A stretch of 64,000 bases of DNA from Serripes groenlandicus (taxonomy: Eukaryota > Mollusca > Bivalvia > Cardiida > Cardiidae). This document shows, one piece after another, positions 1 to 13,054 of this stretch. Position numbers and translations under genes: made by a program. The stretch covers positions 43,851,733 through 43,915,732 of the forward strand of contig JASEVX010000008.1 of assembly GCA_031761405.1 (NCBI GenBank), read 5' to 3'. The number at the start of each line of letters is the position of its first letter. Position 1 is the first letter of the stretch. Below the pieces are notes generated by a model that saw only the letters and a program-made list of their open reading frames with translations, made no database searches and was not told the origin of the DNA.

Positions 1-1600
1 GAAATTTTTAAAAAAGGCGTTAAACCCCAATCAATCAATTAATCAATCCAATCTGACTGGAGTACACGATCTGACCAAATGTAAGCGTAGCGTTAATAGG
101 AGATGATTTTAATGAGATCGATTTTAAATTAGATTCTTTTGAAAAGAAATTACACAAGAAGATTAATACATTATTTGCAAAAGCATAACAAGGTTGTTAA
201 CGGAGAAAACGATTTAAAACTATGTTCAACAATTTCCATTCATATGCCAGTAAGTTCATTATCGCTTTCCTGGATGTTTTACACAATAGTACTTCTCGAT
301 ACGTGAAGTGTTTATTTTCGAAGCGGATACCGTATCAAACAACAAACACAGACGGTGGTTACCCCCGAAACTAATTTCGTTAAACCTTTGTTATCTATTG
401 GAGCAAACAGGTTAGGACGATATTCTTTTTGTTAGAAACCGGGTAACAACTTGAAAAGCGAGAATCGAACTTGAACCTCACAGCAAAATCTTTTGTTGAG
501 TTATAGAACCATCCTTTAGAATGGAGTAACTAGTCGGTTTTCAACAGAATATCAGTCAGATCTCCATATACACACATTGTTAACATCGTTAAGCTGTATG
601 ATGATTTAACCAAGAATTCGAACCCATGAGTAACACAGAAGAAAAAAGAAGAAAAAGATGATTTAGAGTTAATTACAACGTTGACACATATGACTTTCTT
701 CTTTTACCACAATATCCCCAAATCATTGATATTTTAGAACAATTATTTGTAGAGATGTTTCATGGTTTTACTTAATTTATTTTGCCAAATGAAAAACTCG
801 TTTTCAACAATGTTACAATTTTATCACGGCGACACTACACTTATCCTTAGTCTCAAATCATTACTAGACTAGAATAGGGAATCATACCTTGCTCATGAGC
901 GTTCAATGCCGTAAGCATGAATCTTGGTTAACTGATGTAGGAGCTCAATCGCTTCACTACGACACTTTCTCTCGTTAGAAAAATTACTGCTCGCAAATCT
1001 TTTTAGTATAATGTTAAGGGAAACGAACTTCTGCTGAATGATGAGAGATTTGAGAACGAGGTTGTCATTACCTAAGGCATATACTTACGTAATGTTTACC
1101 TTGGTTATAATTTCACAACTTCACATGTCCTTGAAATTCCTAAGTTTATGCGAAGAAAGGTGTGAATGCTTGGATATTTGTCAGGGTCAAACAAACAAAC
1201 ATTAAACCCTCCCGATGTAGATGGTCAACTATTTTGGATGCTATGGTTAAAATGACCCTTTGATTTAATACAATGATGATACCTTGTATATAACACTGCG
1301 ATGTGTGAACAAAATAAAAAGTCGCATACAGATTAAACCAGATTTACACTCTTATACGGGTTATGAAGCTGTTGATATAGATGTAAACGTTTGTATCACC
1401 AGGCTTCAATAACATTCTTTCTAAGCAACTGGCTACTTTTCCAACACATGGAACGATTGAATTATTGAGGTATAACGCCGCTTTCAATAATATTAAGTCA
1501 TCCATCAAAGCGCGAAATTTATCGCTGGTTGACCTCTCGTGACATGTAGAAGATACTATTGTAATCTTGAGATATGGCCTCTTTTTTAACTACACAATTT
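1..1600. other. Gene-free stretch with decayed SINE tails
   Basis: No exon or long ORF could be supported. The first ~45 bases are the 3' tail of a plus-strand SINE (ends in the CAATCAATCAAT run). Reverse-strand copies of the same tail core (ATATCAC-GGCG type) appear near 800-860 and 1465-1500. The remainder is unique-looking AT-rich sequence. Confidence 0.5.
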
Positions 1601-1611
1601 TGGTATTGGTT

Positions 1612-1762
1612 GCGCGGTAAACGAACCAGTTGACATAACGATGATCTTGAAAACTAACTCAGAAGTGGAACGCGCGGGAAACGAACCAGCTGACCTTACC
1701 ATGTCCATCAAAACTGACCGAGAAGTGGCGCGCGCGGGAAACGAACCAGCTGACCTTGAAAC
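1612..1762. repeat. Short tandem repeat, about 60-bp unit, 2.5 copies
   Basis: The block containing GGAAACGAACCAGCTGACC recurs near 1617, 1676 and 1737, with GAAGTGG and GCGCGCG between. The unit is about 60 bp and copies are imperfect. No coding potential is seen. Confidence 0.7.
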
Positions 1763-1926
1763 TGACCTTCACATTGTCCGCAAATGAGGTTTACCCACTT
1801 TGCATCTAGCCTCATTTGCTACTACTAATATATATACCTTAAGTTTGCTAAGTACAAAAGCCTACGAACATTCACGAGCATACCGTGCCAAAATATATTC
1901 GAGTATATCGGTCTCAATGAAGAAGT

Positions 1927-2235
1927 ACCGAGTCAACAGTTTACCGCCTCGGTTGTGTAGTCGTAGAGCGTCAGCCTCGGTTGTGTAGTCGTAGAGCGTC
2001 CGCCTCGAACGTGGGACGTCGAGGGTTCGATCCCCCTACGGGTCATACCAAATACTTTAAAAATGGTACATACAAATGTATGCCCTCCTTGACGCTCAGG
2101 GTTGCGGGGTTAGCATCACGACTGACACTGGCTGGTGTCAGGATAAATAGACCAGTAGTATTGGTAAATTAAGCCTTCCCAGGAAACGCATTAATATAAC
2201 TGAAAACTTGTTGAAAGCGGCGTAAAGCGCCAAAC
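1927..2235 (+). mobile_element. SINE, family C (tRNA-like head)
   Basis: A tRNA-like head with a B-box-like GGTTCGATCCCC near 2025 is followed by the body seen in other family C copies (CTCAGGGTTGCGGGGTTAGC near 2095) and the shared tail (ATATAACTGAAAAC, then GGCGTAAAGCGCC, then CAATCAATC). The head segment CCTCGGTTGTGTAGTCG is duplicated in tandem at its 5' end (about 1948 and 1975). Confidence 0.75.
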
Positions 2236-2761
2236 AATCAATCGAGTCCACAGTCAAACAAATTCCAAACATTCGAAATAAAATCATCACGTATGAAAAG
2301 TTCAATGGTAAACGAAAAACATGTATATATGAATTCACGTCATTCTGCGTAACAAGCGACTTGTTTGTTTTCTGCTACAGACGAAGGTTCTTAGTTCAAA
2401 TGGGTTCTTTTAACCCTTTCAGCGCCGAATTGTTTAAAGTAGACTCTTCCATGTTCAAACTCGGACGACTCTAGTTTCATGTTTAAGGATTTTTGGAATA
2501 TTTTTATAACTCACAGCCAAACAATGCAGATTTCAGGTGAGACAGCTCGTTACGAGCTGACTCACCTGAATATGTATTGTTTGCAAAAAGCTCAATATTG
2601 CCTTTGGCTCTGAAAGATGCTAGGTTGTCTGTCACTCGAACTTTCTACCTAAGCTTCAAGGTTCGGTTAAGATCCTAGATAAAAAACCACTCTCTTTGTG
2701 TAAAAAGTAGTTGCATCGGCTTCGCTGCAATAGCAGGCGTTAGGCCTACACAATTCAAAGG

Positions 2762-2863
2762 TATCTGTGTACAATTCAATTCAATTCAATTCAATTCTTT
2801 ATTCAGCAATATAGGCCTCCGGCCCATAATACAAAAATATTTAACAATATTTTATCTGTGTAC
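2762..2863 (-). mobile_element. Extremely 5'-truncated LINE 3' end with target-site duplication
   Basis: An 80-bp insert (2773-2852) is flanked by 11-bp direct repeats TATCTGTGTAC at 2762-2772 and 2853-2863. Read on the minus strand the insert carries GGGCCGGAGGCC, then GAATAAAG, then an (ATTGA)n tail. The same motif order (GGGCCAGAGGCC, TTGAATAAA, TTGTATT) ends the reverse-transcriptase remnant near 14940-15000 on the plus strand, so both are 3' ends of one LINE family. Confidence 0.8.
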
Positions 2864-3560
2864 GGTGTTAGGTAACCTGTCAACCTAGGTCCAGCCAAGT
2901 TCCTGGATGAAACCACACTCATCCTTCGCTTCGCTCCAATAGCAGAAGCAGAGGTGCGAACCAAAGTTCGGCTTTTCCAAGGACCTAGAAATACAATTCC
3001 TTACTCCCGTACTCGGGATTGTGGGAATAGCGCAAAAAATTATTCTTCAAATGTGCGATAAACTTACCAGTATCTGTAGCTTTAATAATCGAATCACCGT
3101 GACATAAACTGTCCTCCCTGATGATAATTTGTGTTCATAGTGAAAAAAGCATGTTTGTTCAAGGTCAAGACTCACGGTCTTTTCAAATGTAGATTTCTGA
3201 TTTATATATTCGACTTAAACGCTTTTCAGTGGTATTTTATATATAACGGCGACCAATTCACCTAACGCGAGTTTTCTGACTGTGTACACCAGTTAGTCAC
3301 ACAACATGCTTCCAATGCAACTTGCAACATTCCTACATATACTTTGTAGTCCTTTTGTGGAAGACGAATGATGCTAGCCAAAATTACCGTTTGTCAATGA
3401 TCGAAACGAGTGATCGGCCAAGCCGGAGATCGAACACGCGACTCCTTCATTGCAAACTCACACTCGTCGCAACGTCCATGGCTTAATCATTGCTAGACTG
3501 TTCATTTATGAACCGGACATGTCAGAGCTATTGAGCTCAAGAATAAGAAAGGAAACCTCT
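2864..3560. other. Unassigned stretch upstream of the LDLa exon
   Basis: No confident exon. A minus-strand stretch around 3020-3110 has a good donor (rc GTAAGT near 3062-3067) and a short open frame, but no family is recognised and a stop lies just upstream. The segment may be an intron of the LDLa gene. Confidence 0.3.
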
Positions 3561-3776
3561 GTGATAGGGTGATTAGCGTCGGGAATTTGAAACCTCTGTG
3601 ATAGGGTGATTAGCGTCGGAAATTTGAAACCGGGCGTGGTGGAGTGCCCTTGGGCAATGTACATTTTCTAGCCTAGTACTGGTTTGTTTACCCAGGGATA
3701 ATGAATAAGTGAACTCTCGCCGTGATATAACTGAAATAATGTTGAAAACGGCGTAAAAACCCAATGAAACAAACTA
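3561..3776 (+). mobile_element. SINE, family B
   Basis: The head GTGATTAGCGTCGG-ATTTGAAAC occurs twice (near 3567 and 3605), followed by the family B body (GGTGGAGTGCCCTTGGGCAA, CTAGCCTAGTACTGGTTTG, TTTACCCAGGGAT) and the shared tail (CGCCGTGATATAACTGAAAT, GTTGAAAACGGCGTAAAAA). It ends about 50 bp before the LDLa exon. Confidence 0.8.
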
Positions 3777-3824
3777 AAGACATGACAGGGCCAGACATTT
3801 ACCTCTACTTGTATTTCCAAATAG

Positions 3825-3953
3825 CGTTGTCCTCCAGGCCATTTCACGTGCTTCTCTGGCTCGATCACCTGTATCGAGGAACCTTTCGTGTGTGACTGCG
3901 AAAACGATTGTGACGACGACAGTGATGAACTGAACTACTGGGCGGCGTGTTAG
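3825..3953 (+). CDS. Terminal exon encoding an LDL-receptor class A domain
   Basis: A pyrimidine-rich tract ending in CCAAATAG precedes a 43-codon in-phase exon ending in TAG. The 42 residues form one LDLa module. Cysteines fall at exon residues 2, 9, 16, 23, 29 and 42, the usual six, plus an extra Cys at 25 where a Gly is common. The calcium-site region reads [13 protein letters not shown], ending NYWAAC. LDLa modules bind Ca2+ and are found in secreted or membrane receptors, proteases and lectins. No transmembrane segment follows, so this looks like the C-terminus of a secreted or modular protein. Upstream exons were not located. The parent protein is therefore unknown and this could also be an exon of a decayed gene. 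Confidence 0.6.
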   Translation, partial: RCPPGHFTCFSGSITCIEEPFVCDCENDCDDDSDELNYWAAC

Positions 3954-4029
3954 CTAGACGCATGTGAGTCGTCCGCATACAGTAAGTCATTACGTATTCT
4001 CGTTAACCGTTTACCTGGGATGCCATCAT

Positions 4030-4252
4030 ATACATGATGTCGGTGTTAAAACGTTCGCCCCGGGAGCGGGAGATCAAGATTCGATCCACGGTCGAGCCAT
4101 AACAAAAACTGTTAGTAATGATTTCCTCCTAGACGCTAAGGGTTGCAGTAATAGCATTTTGACCGACGTATCGGTATCAGAACATCTATTTCCGGTTGTA
4201 CTTGGAAGTACCTTGATATAACTGAAATACTCGAAAGCGACGTAAAACACCA
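4030..4252 (+). mobile_element. SINE, family C
   Basis: A degenerate tRNA-like head (AAGATTCGATCCACGG near 4077) is followed by the body GACGCTAAGGGTTGCAG and the tail GATATAACTGAAAT, then CGACGTAAAACACCA. It contains an 85-codon chance ORF. Confidence 0.7.
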
Positions 4253-5040
4253 TTGAAGATCAGATACATGTTACGTTAGGTTTAGAATGAGGACCAAGCA
4301 ATCACATCCCTGCTTTTTAAACACCAACCGCAATGACATGGTTCATTTGAAATGTGTTTTACGGTTAGCTGGAGAATCCGAACTATTTAATTAAAATACT
4401 TGTCCAACGCTTTAAAACAATAACTTCCTGCTTTGGAATGTATCTCTTGCTTTAGTTGGAAATTTCATCATTCAGAATATGTATGTTTTATACACTTCAT
4501 AGTTGAATTTGCTACTAATTGAGCAATGTTTAACAATTTCGTTTCTCCAAGTGATATGTCAAGCAGATAACATGTGCACAAGGGGATATGCCTATCCCTC
4601 TTATATATGTTTTCGATACAAGTTGATGTTTGAAATTGATACATGAATAACGAAGCGAACTACTTTCGGATTTAGAAAGGTTTAAACGGAGATTTTGCTT
4701 AATGCACTAGTTCCATCATTTGTGTTTGCATGAGACGATAATGAAACAGTAGGGGCCGGTTACTCCATACGAATTATGGTATGTCAGGTAACTCTTTTAT
4801 TATTTTTAAAGTAATTATCTTATATGTTTCAGGTATTCACAGTTGGTCATTTGATTTAGTGGTTTTATTTTCCATGGCGATGACCTTCATTTAATAATTG
4901 GATAACGTTATGGAACTATAAAACTTGACACTATATTCTCTATAACTATTCCCCATCTGTGTGGACCATTAATTCGAATGGTCGCGTATTTGCTCTCTGT
5001 GACAGTGGTCTTCGACGTAAGAATCTGGATCTTCGGACAT
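4253..5040. other. AT-rich intergenic stretch, nothing recognised
   Basis: No repeats of the families seen elsewhere and no supported exon were found. Confidence 0.4.
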
Positions 5041-5041
5041 C

Positions 5042-5278
5042 TGACCCTCCTGCATACGTATATAAAGACACAAAACATTGTGGCAAAAGGAGAAATTGCA
5101 CGTTTTGTGCAATTTCTTCTTTTGTCACTATGTTTTCAAAAAAATCCCGGACCTGGAAACTCAGTGATCGAACGTTAACCCTTTTCCACAATAAGCAATT
5201 TTTCTTTTTGTCACAATGTTTTCAAAAGTCGTCTGCTGCAGATGGGTTAGAATGCGTCTACAAGTGGGAAAGGGTTAG
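5042..5278. mobile_element. Two fused fragments of the TTAA hairpin MITE
   Basis: The first fragment (about 5070-5145) holds the central hairpin: ACATTGTGGCAAAAGGAGAA paired with its inverted copy ending ATGTTTTC. The second (5175-5278) begins TTAACCC and ends GTGGGAAAGGGTTAG, with the right terminal TTAA mutated. The ORFs here are by-products of the repeat. Confidence 0.75.
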
Positions 5279-5492
5279 ACATGTGATTTTGTGGCAACAT
5301 TTGACCAAGAAGACTTACCTAGTGAGGATGTTCTTTGACACGTTCTGACTTTAACCTGTGCCCACGTGTAACAAATCTGCTGTAGACGACTTTGAAATCA
5401 TCTTAGCAAAAACAAGGAAAATCTCTTTACATAAAGATATAATACCTTGAAAAAGTTGAACGCATTAGTATTGTGACAGAAGTAGAAATTGC

Positions 5493-5841
5493 TCTTTTTG
5501 TCTCAATGTTTTCAAAGTCGACTGCTGCACAGGCGTCAGAAAGTGTCTGTATGTGGGAGAGTCTTTTTGTCTCAATGTTTTCAAAGTCGACTGCTGCACA
5601 GGCGTCAGAAAGTGTCTGTATGTGGGAGAGTCTTTTTGTCTCAATGTTTTCAAAGTCGACTGCTGCACAGGCGTCAGAAAGTGTCTGTATGTGGGAGAGT
5701 CTTTTTGTCTCAATGTTTTCAAAGTCGACTGCTGCACACAGGCGTCAGAAAGTGTCTGTATGTGGGAGAGTCTTTTTGTCTCAATGTTTTCAAAGTCGAC
5801 TGCTGCACACAGGCGTCAGAAAGTGTCTGTATGTGGGAGAG
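5493..5841 (+). repeat. Five tandem copies of a 69-71-bp unit derived from a MITE 3' half
   Basis: Units start at 5493, 5562, 5631, 5700 and 5771. The first three are 69 bp and nearly identical, and the last two carry an extra CA. Each unit runs from the central arm (TCTTTTTGTCTCAATGTTTTC) through AAAGTCGACTGCTGC to GTATGTGGGAGAG, which is the right half of the TTAA MITE. Because 69 is divisible by 3, the array is open in several frames on both strands, so the long ORFs here are artefacts. Confidence 0.9.
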
Positions 5842-6484
5842 GGGTGTGCATGATGGAATTGAATGCACTGTGGAAATGTATTAGTCTCGACCGTTTGTGC
5901 TTGTGTGTGATCTTATTTCATCCGCAGTGATATTGTTTTTATACACATCAACGTGTTGTTCTTTGTCGTAAACAAAGTATTGCTGCATGTAATTGAGCCG
6001 TCCCGCGAGAAAACCAACACTGTGGACTCTGCGTAGAGTATAGACCCTGATCAGCATCAGCATGCCGCGCAGTCTTATCCGGATATACACTTTTCGCCTC
6101 CTGTGGATTTTCTGTTTCAGGAATCATTACTCTATACCTATATCCCCCTTAGCCGGAATGTGTCGGCCCGGATCAGTCTGCGCGGACTACACAGGATGAT
6201 ATGGGTCGATACATTACGCAGTGGTCATTCTGTTGAACGCAGAGTAGAAATACTTTATAACTAGAATCTCTTGAAGAGAGTATGGTTTTAAAGTAGTCTG
6301 TAGAAACTGAAAGAATAGCATCATTGACAAATGGGCAAGCACTGCTCTTTGTAAGAATAAGGTTCTTTTCTTGTAATGCCTTTAAAAAGCAATCCAAAGG
6401 GAAACAAAATAGAACGCGCAAGTTGCGGCAAAACCAGTGCGACATCTGGGACTTCCAAAAATTATGATCATGACTTCCTTTTTC

Positions 6485-6715
6485 AAAAAGTTAGTTCAAA
6501 CAATTGTTCAGTTATATCACGGCGTTTCCTGTGTAAGCTACCCGACCTTCTGGTCCATTTATCCTGACAACAGCGATCGAGTCGGTCGTAATAGCAACCC
6601 CACAATCCTGAGCCCAAATGAGGGAAATGCATTACTACCATTTTAATTGGTATGATCCAGCCATGGATCGAACCATCGACATTCGGTACGCTCTACCACT
6701 ACACCACCTTGGTAA
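6485..6715 (-). mobile_element. SINE, family C, reverse orientation
   Basis: On the plus strand it begins with the reversed tail (CAGTTATATCACGGCG near 6508), then the body (AGCAACCCCACAATCCTGAG), and ends with a tRNA-like head in reverse (GGATCGAACCATCGACATTC, then CGCTCTACCACTACACCACC). Confidence 0.75.
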
Positions 6716-9235
6716 TGCTTTTCACAAAAGTTGAATTCAAATTGGGTCCTTTGTTTTTTCGGTCTTAAGTCTTTACTTGATCATACCAATGACGTTTAAC
6801 GACTAAACCTCAGACGGTTTTGAAAACATAGATGGAACTGCAGAACATACTAAAATTTAACAATTCCTCAGTTTTCCAAATGACATCTACTTTCAGCTGG
6901 ATGGTAAGAATCACTTCCATTTTAGGATAGTAACACTTTAAAACAAATCCTGACGAAATCTTAAAGACGTCACATGCGGACCTGTATTTACCAATCGTTC
7001 CATTCTCAATCAACATAATACAATTTCCGACCACAAGTGCAGCAGACAGCTAAATTGGAACTAGTAAAAGTTTTTTGCCACAATGTTAACAATAATTGTA
7101 TCATGTAAAGTTTTATTTATATGACATTGCCATGATTTTGTAAACATGTTATCAGCTGTCGATTGCAGTTCTGTTGTATGCCAGAAATGGTGAAAATGTA
7201 CCAGATTCTTCAAATAACGAAATTAATGAATAAAGAAAAAAACAAAAAAAATTAAATATGTACATCTTTAATCATTTAAACATGAAATGTAAAAATAATT
7301 TATGACAACATGCAATTTTTGCATACCATATCTTGTACATGTAAAGTATGCAACAGTTAAAAAGGAGAACTATTTAACCTTTAATGTGTTGGCTCAATAC
7401 CAAACAGGAGTAAGTAGACGTAAAAGTGAGGCACAACACAAGAATAGACCTTCAGAGATTTGACAATTAATGTTGATTGTCCAGATCAGACTGTGATGAA
7501 GCACAAACAGATCTGGATCTGTGTTGGTCTCAAAACCCTGAAGGTTGGTTTCGTGTGATGGACTCAAAAACTAGTTATTCCGGTTTGGAAGGGAGTCAAC
7601 TGACTACAAACACAGCTAAGCCCTCCACCCACCGTTTGTTTAATCTAATAGCTGAATTTTCAAATCAAAATGTTAATTTTCTAAAACTGCTTTTAATTAA
7701 CTGTGATGTATGGTTATGGTAGAAAATCCACCAATCAAATTACAGCTACCTCACAGCATCTGTGTTTTAGTTGGTAGATTCACTTGTATTAGCCAATACT
7801 AGAAAATCCACCAATCAAGTAAGAGCTTCTTTACAGCAACTGTGATTTGATTGGTGGTTTTGCTTCCATTAGCAAATGCAGCAGTTAATCGAAACGCAGC
7901 TAATATCTAATATCGTACTTCTTAAAATTAATTTATATCTTTAACAACTTATCTCAGTAAAAGAATAAACAACGTTTTTAAACAGATGTTGATCCAACAT
8001 TTACCTTGAATGTATACCAGAAAACCAGCCATTTTGTGACCCAAGTGCATAAACAAAACAAGAGGAAGATTGCACTCATACAGAGTGGGGTTTTCTTTTT
8101 AATACAAATTGTTAGTTTTCCATGTATGAAAGCTTAACAATAATGAAATTAATTAAGTATGATTCACCCATTACAGTTGTATCAATATCTTGTTACAAGA
8201 TATAGTTACAACCGCTTTGCGTGAACCATTGATTTGTGAATGAAAATGAACTGATGATGTTATGTATTAATTAATTTTTCAAATGAAGGAGCGAACTGAA
8301 CACCAAAGTAATAGTTTGCTGTAGAAATATTAGTGTTACAGTCATCCTTTATTGAGTCATATATTTATATGGAAAATGTTTACGGAGATTTAACTAGCTT
8401 TATACCAAAATTGGCACCGACAGAATTAGTCATTACTTGGAAATGCAAATGTACTTCAACACTAATCTGATCCTTACTTTTGATTCAAGGTATATTATAA
8501 TCTATTATGACATACAAGTATTTTCATCTATTTGATTCTTACAAAATAAATCACAAATTCGAAGAAATTACATCCACTGCCACTTTAATGTTAAACACTT
8601 TTTCACAAAGGTCAGGATCAGGTCAAATTTATGAAATAATACAATAAGTGAACACTTTATTTTTTAATTTGAACTGTTTGAATCTGTGCATAATTCATTG
8701 ACTTCATTGAGACTTGTCAGTCTTTCTCTCAATATGATGGCAAGTATAGTAATGTATGTACAATGGAAACTGTAGTATTTAATAATGCTTGGAACTTATT
8801 AGAGCTATACTGAGAGTACAGTCCCTTTGCATGACTGACATATTTCAATCACACCTTATCAAACAGCCCTGAAACTATTATTTGAGCCACGCCATGAGAG
8901 AAACATGATCTACATTTCAAGTGCCAAATCAGGTGAAAAGTGGACTTTATATAAAACTGTTGTAACTAAGGTTCATAGAACATTTAAGTACAACTGTTTT
9001 GATATGATACTTGTAAGGTAACAGTGAAGGAAGTGCAAATCGCAGCTTCTCCCGTCTTCATTGTCCATCTACCAAGTCTCAGGAAAAGAGTTTACAAGAC
9101 CCATTTTCACTTGAAGCAGCTCATTCCATGCACCTCAAACAAAACAGGTGTAAATCCATGTTGTAACATTTTGCATGAAGCTACTGATGTTCATAAAAAA
9201 AAGACAATATTTTTAATCTTTTGCATAACAGATTG
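6716..9235. other. Intergenic, AT-rich; one short inverted/direct repeat cluster
   Basis: No supported exon. Near 7721-7870 the block AGAAAATCCACCAATCA occurs twice in direct orientation (7723 and 7801) and once inverted (TGATTGGTGG near 7848), giving a small hairpin. AATAAA and poly(A)-like stretches are frequent but cannot be tied to a transcript. Confidence 0.4.
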
Positions 9236-9239
9236 ATTC

Positions 9240-9364
9240 TTTATTCCAATGAATGGTTTTCTCATGGACTACTTCATTTGCATTCACACATTTCCATCTT
9301 CTTCCTCAAATTATATATTAATACATTTTGGAACAGTTCTTTGGTCCACTTTTCACATTTTATT
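9240..9364 (-). terminator. Candidate polyadenylation signals of SERP1
   Basis: Minus-strand AATAAA hexamers at 9359-9364 and 9240-9245, about 105 and 225 nt downstream of the SERP1 stop codon. Which one is used cannot be told from sequence. Confidence 0.45.
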
Positions 9365-9469
9365 CAATAAATACTCTGTACATTAATCACACTTGCTGTT
9401 TAAATTTTCATCTATGTCATGTTTCCGATTGGCAAAAAAAGTATGTAATGATTTTCAGGTCTGGCTTGT

Positions 9470-12710
<3,241 letters not shown>

Positions 12711-13054
12711 GTTTTAGTCGGTTGAGCTGTGTCGTAGTCGATGAAAAACGAGAAAATGTCTTCGAGCAATCGGCGTCTTGTACCAGTTCGATCCTTTTAA
12801 CCACGTAGAGGAAATTAGGTTATTCGGTTTCAGTGACGCGTCCGAGGATAAAATAGTTCGTTGCCATTAGAGCAATAACTGTATTCAAATGTTAATTTGA
12901 ATTGAGATATACTTTAAATTAAAGATATTATATCAGATAAAACCAGTCGGTTTGAATTAAGCAATCTTATATTGTTTTTTAACGGGATAACTCCCAGTAT
13001 GTGTACAGCGGATTGATATTGTTGACGTTTCAATTCCCAGCATTCACAGTAAAA
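12711..13054. promoter_or_regulatory. Shared intergenic promoter region of SERP1 and EIF2A
   Basis: The start codons of the two divergent genes are only 344 bp apart, so both 5' UTRs and core promoters must fit here. The stretch has several CpGs near 12733-12850 (e.g. GTGACGCGTCCGAGG at 12834) in an otherwise CpG-poor surrounding. No TATA box is convincing. An ER-stress element (CCAAT-N9-CCACG) was looked for and not found in intact form. Confidence 0.7.

Noticed and set aside
3020..3110. Possible minus-strand exon with a good GTAAGT donor
   Set aside because: A stop lies just upstream in the only protein-like frame, no family is recognised and no partner exon was found.
5465..5930. Several overlapping ORFs of 90-131 codons on both strands
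   Set aside because: Produced by a 69-bp tandem repeat derived from a MITE half. The reading frames are open because the period is divisible by three.
6173..6445. 90-codon minus-strand ORF
   Set aside because: No splice context and no recognisable motif, with low-complexity codon usage like surrounding DNA.
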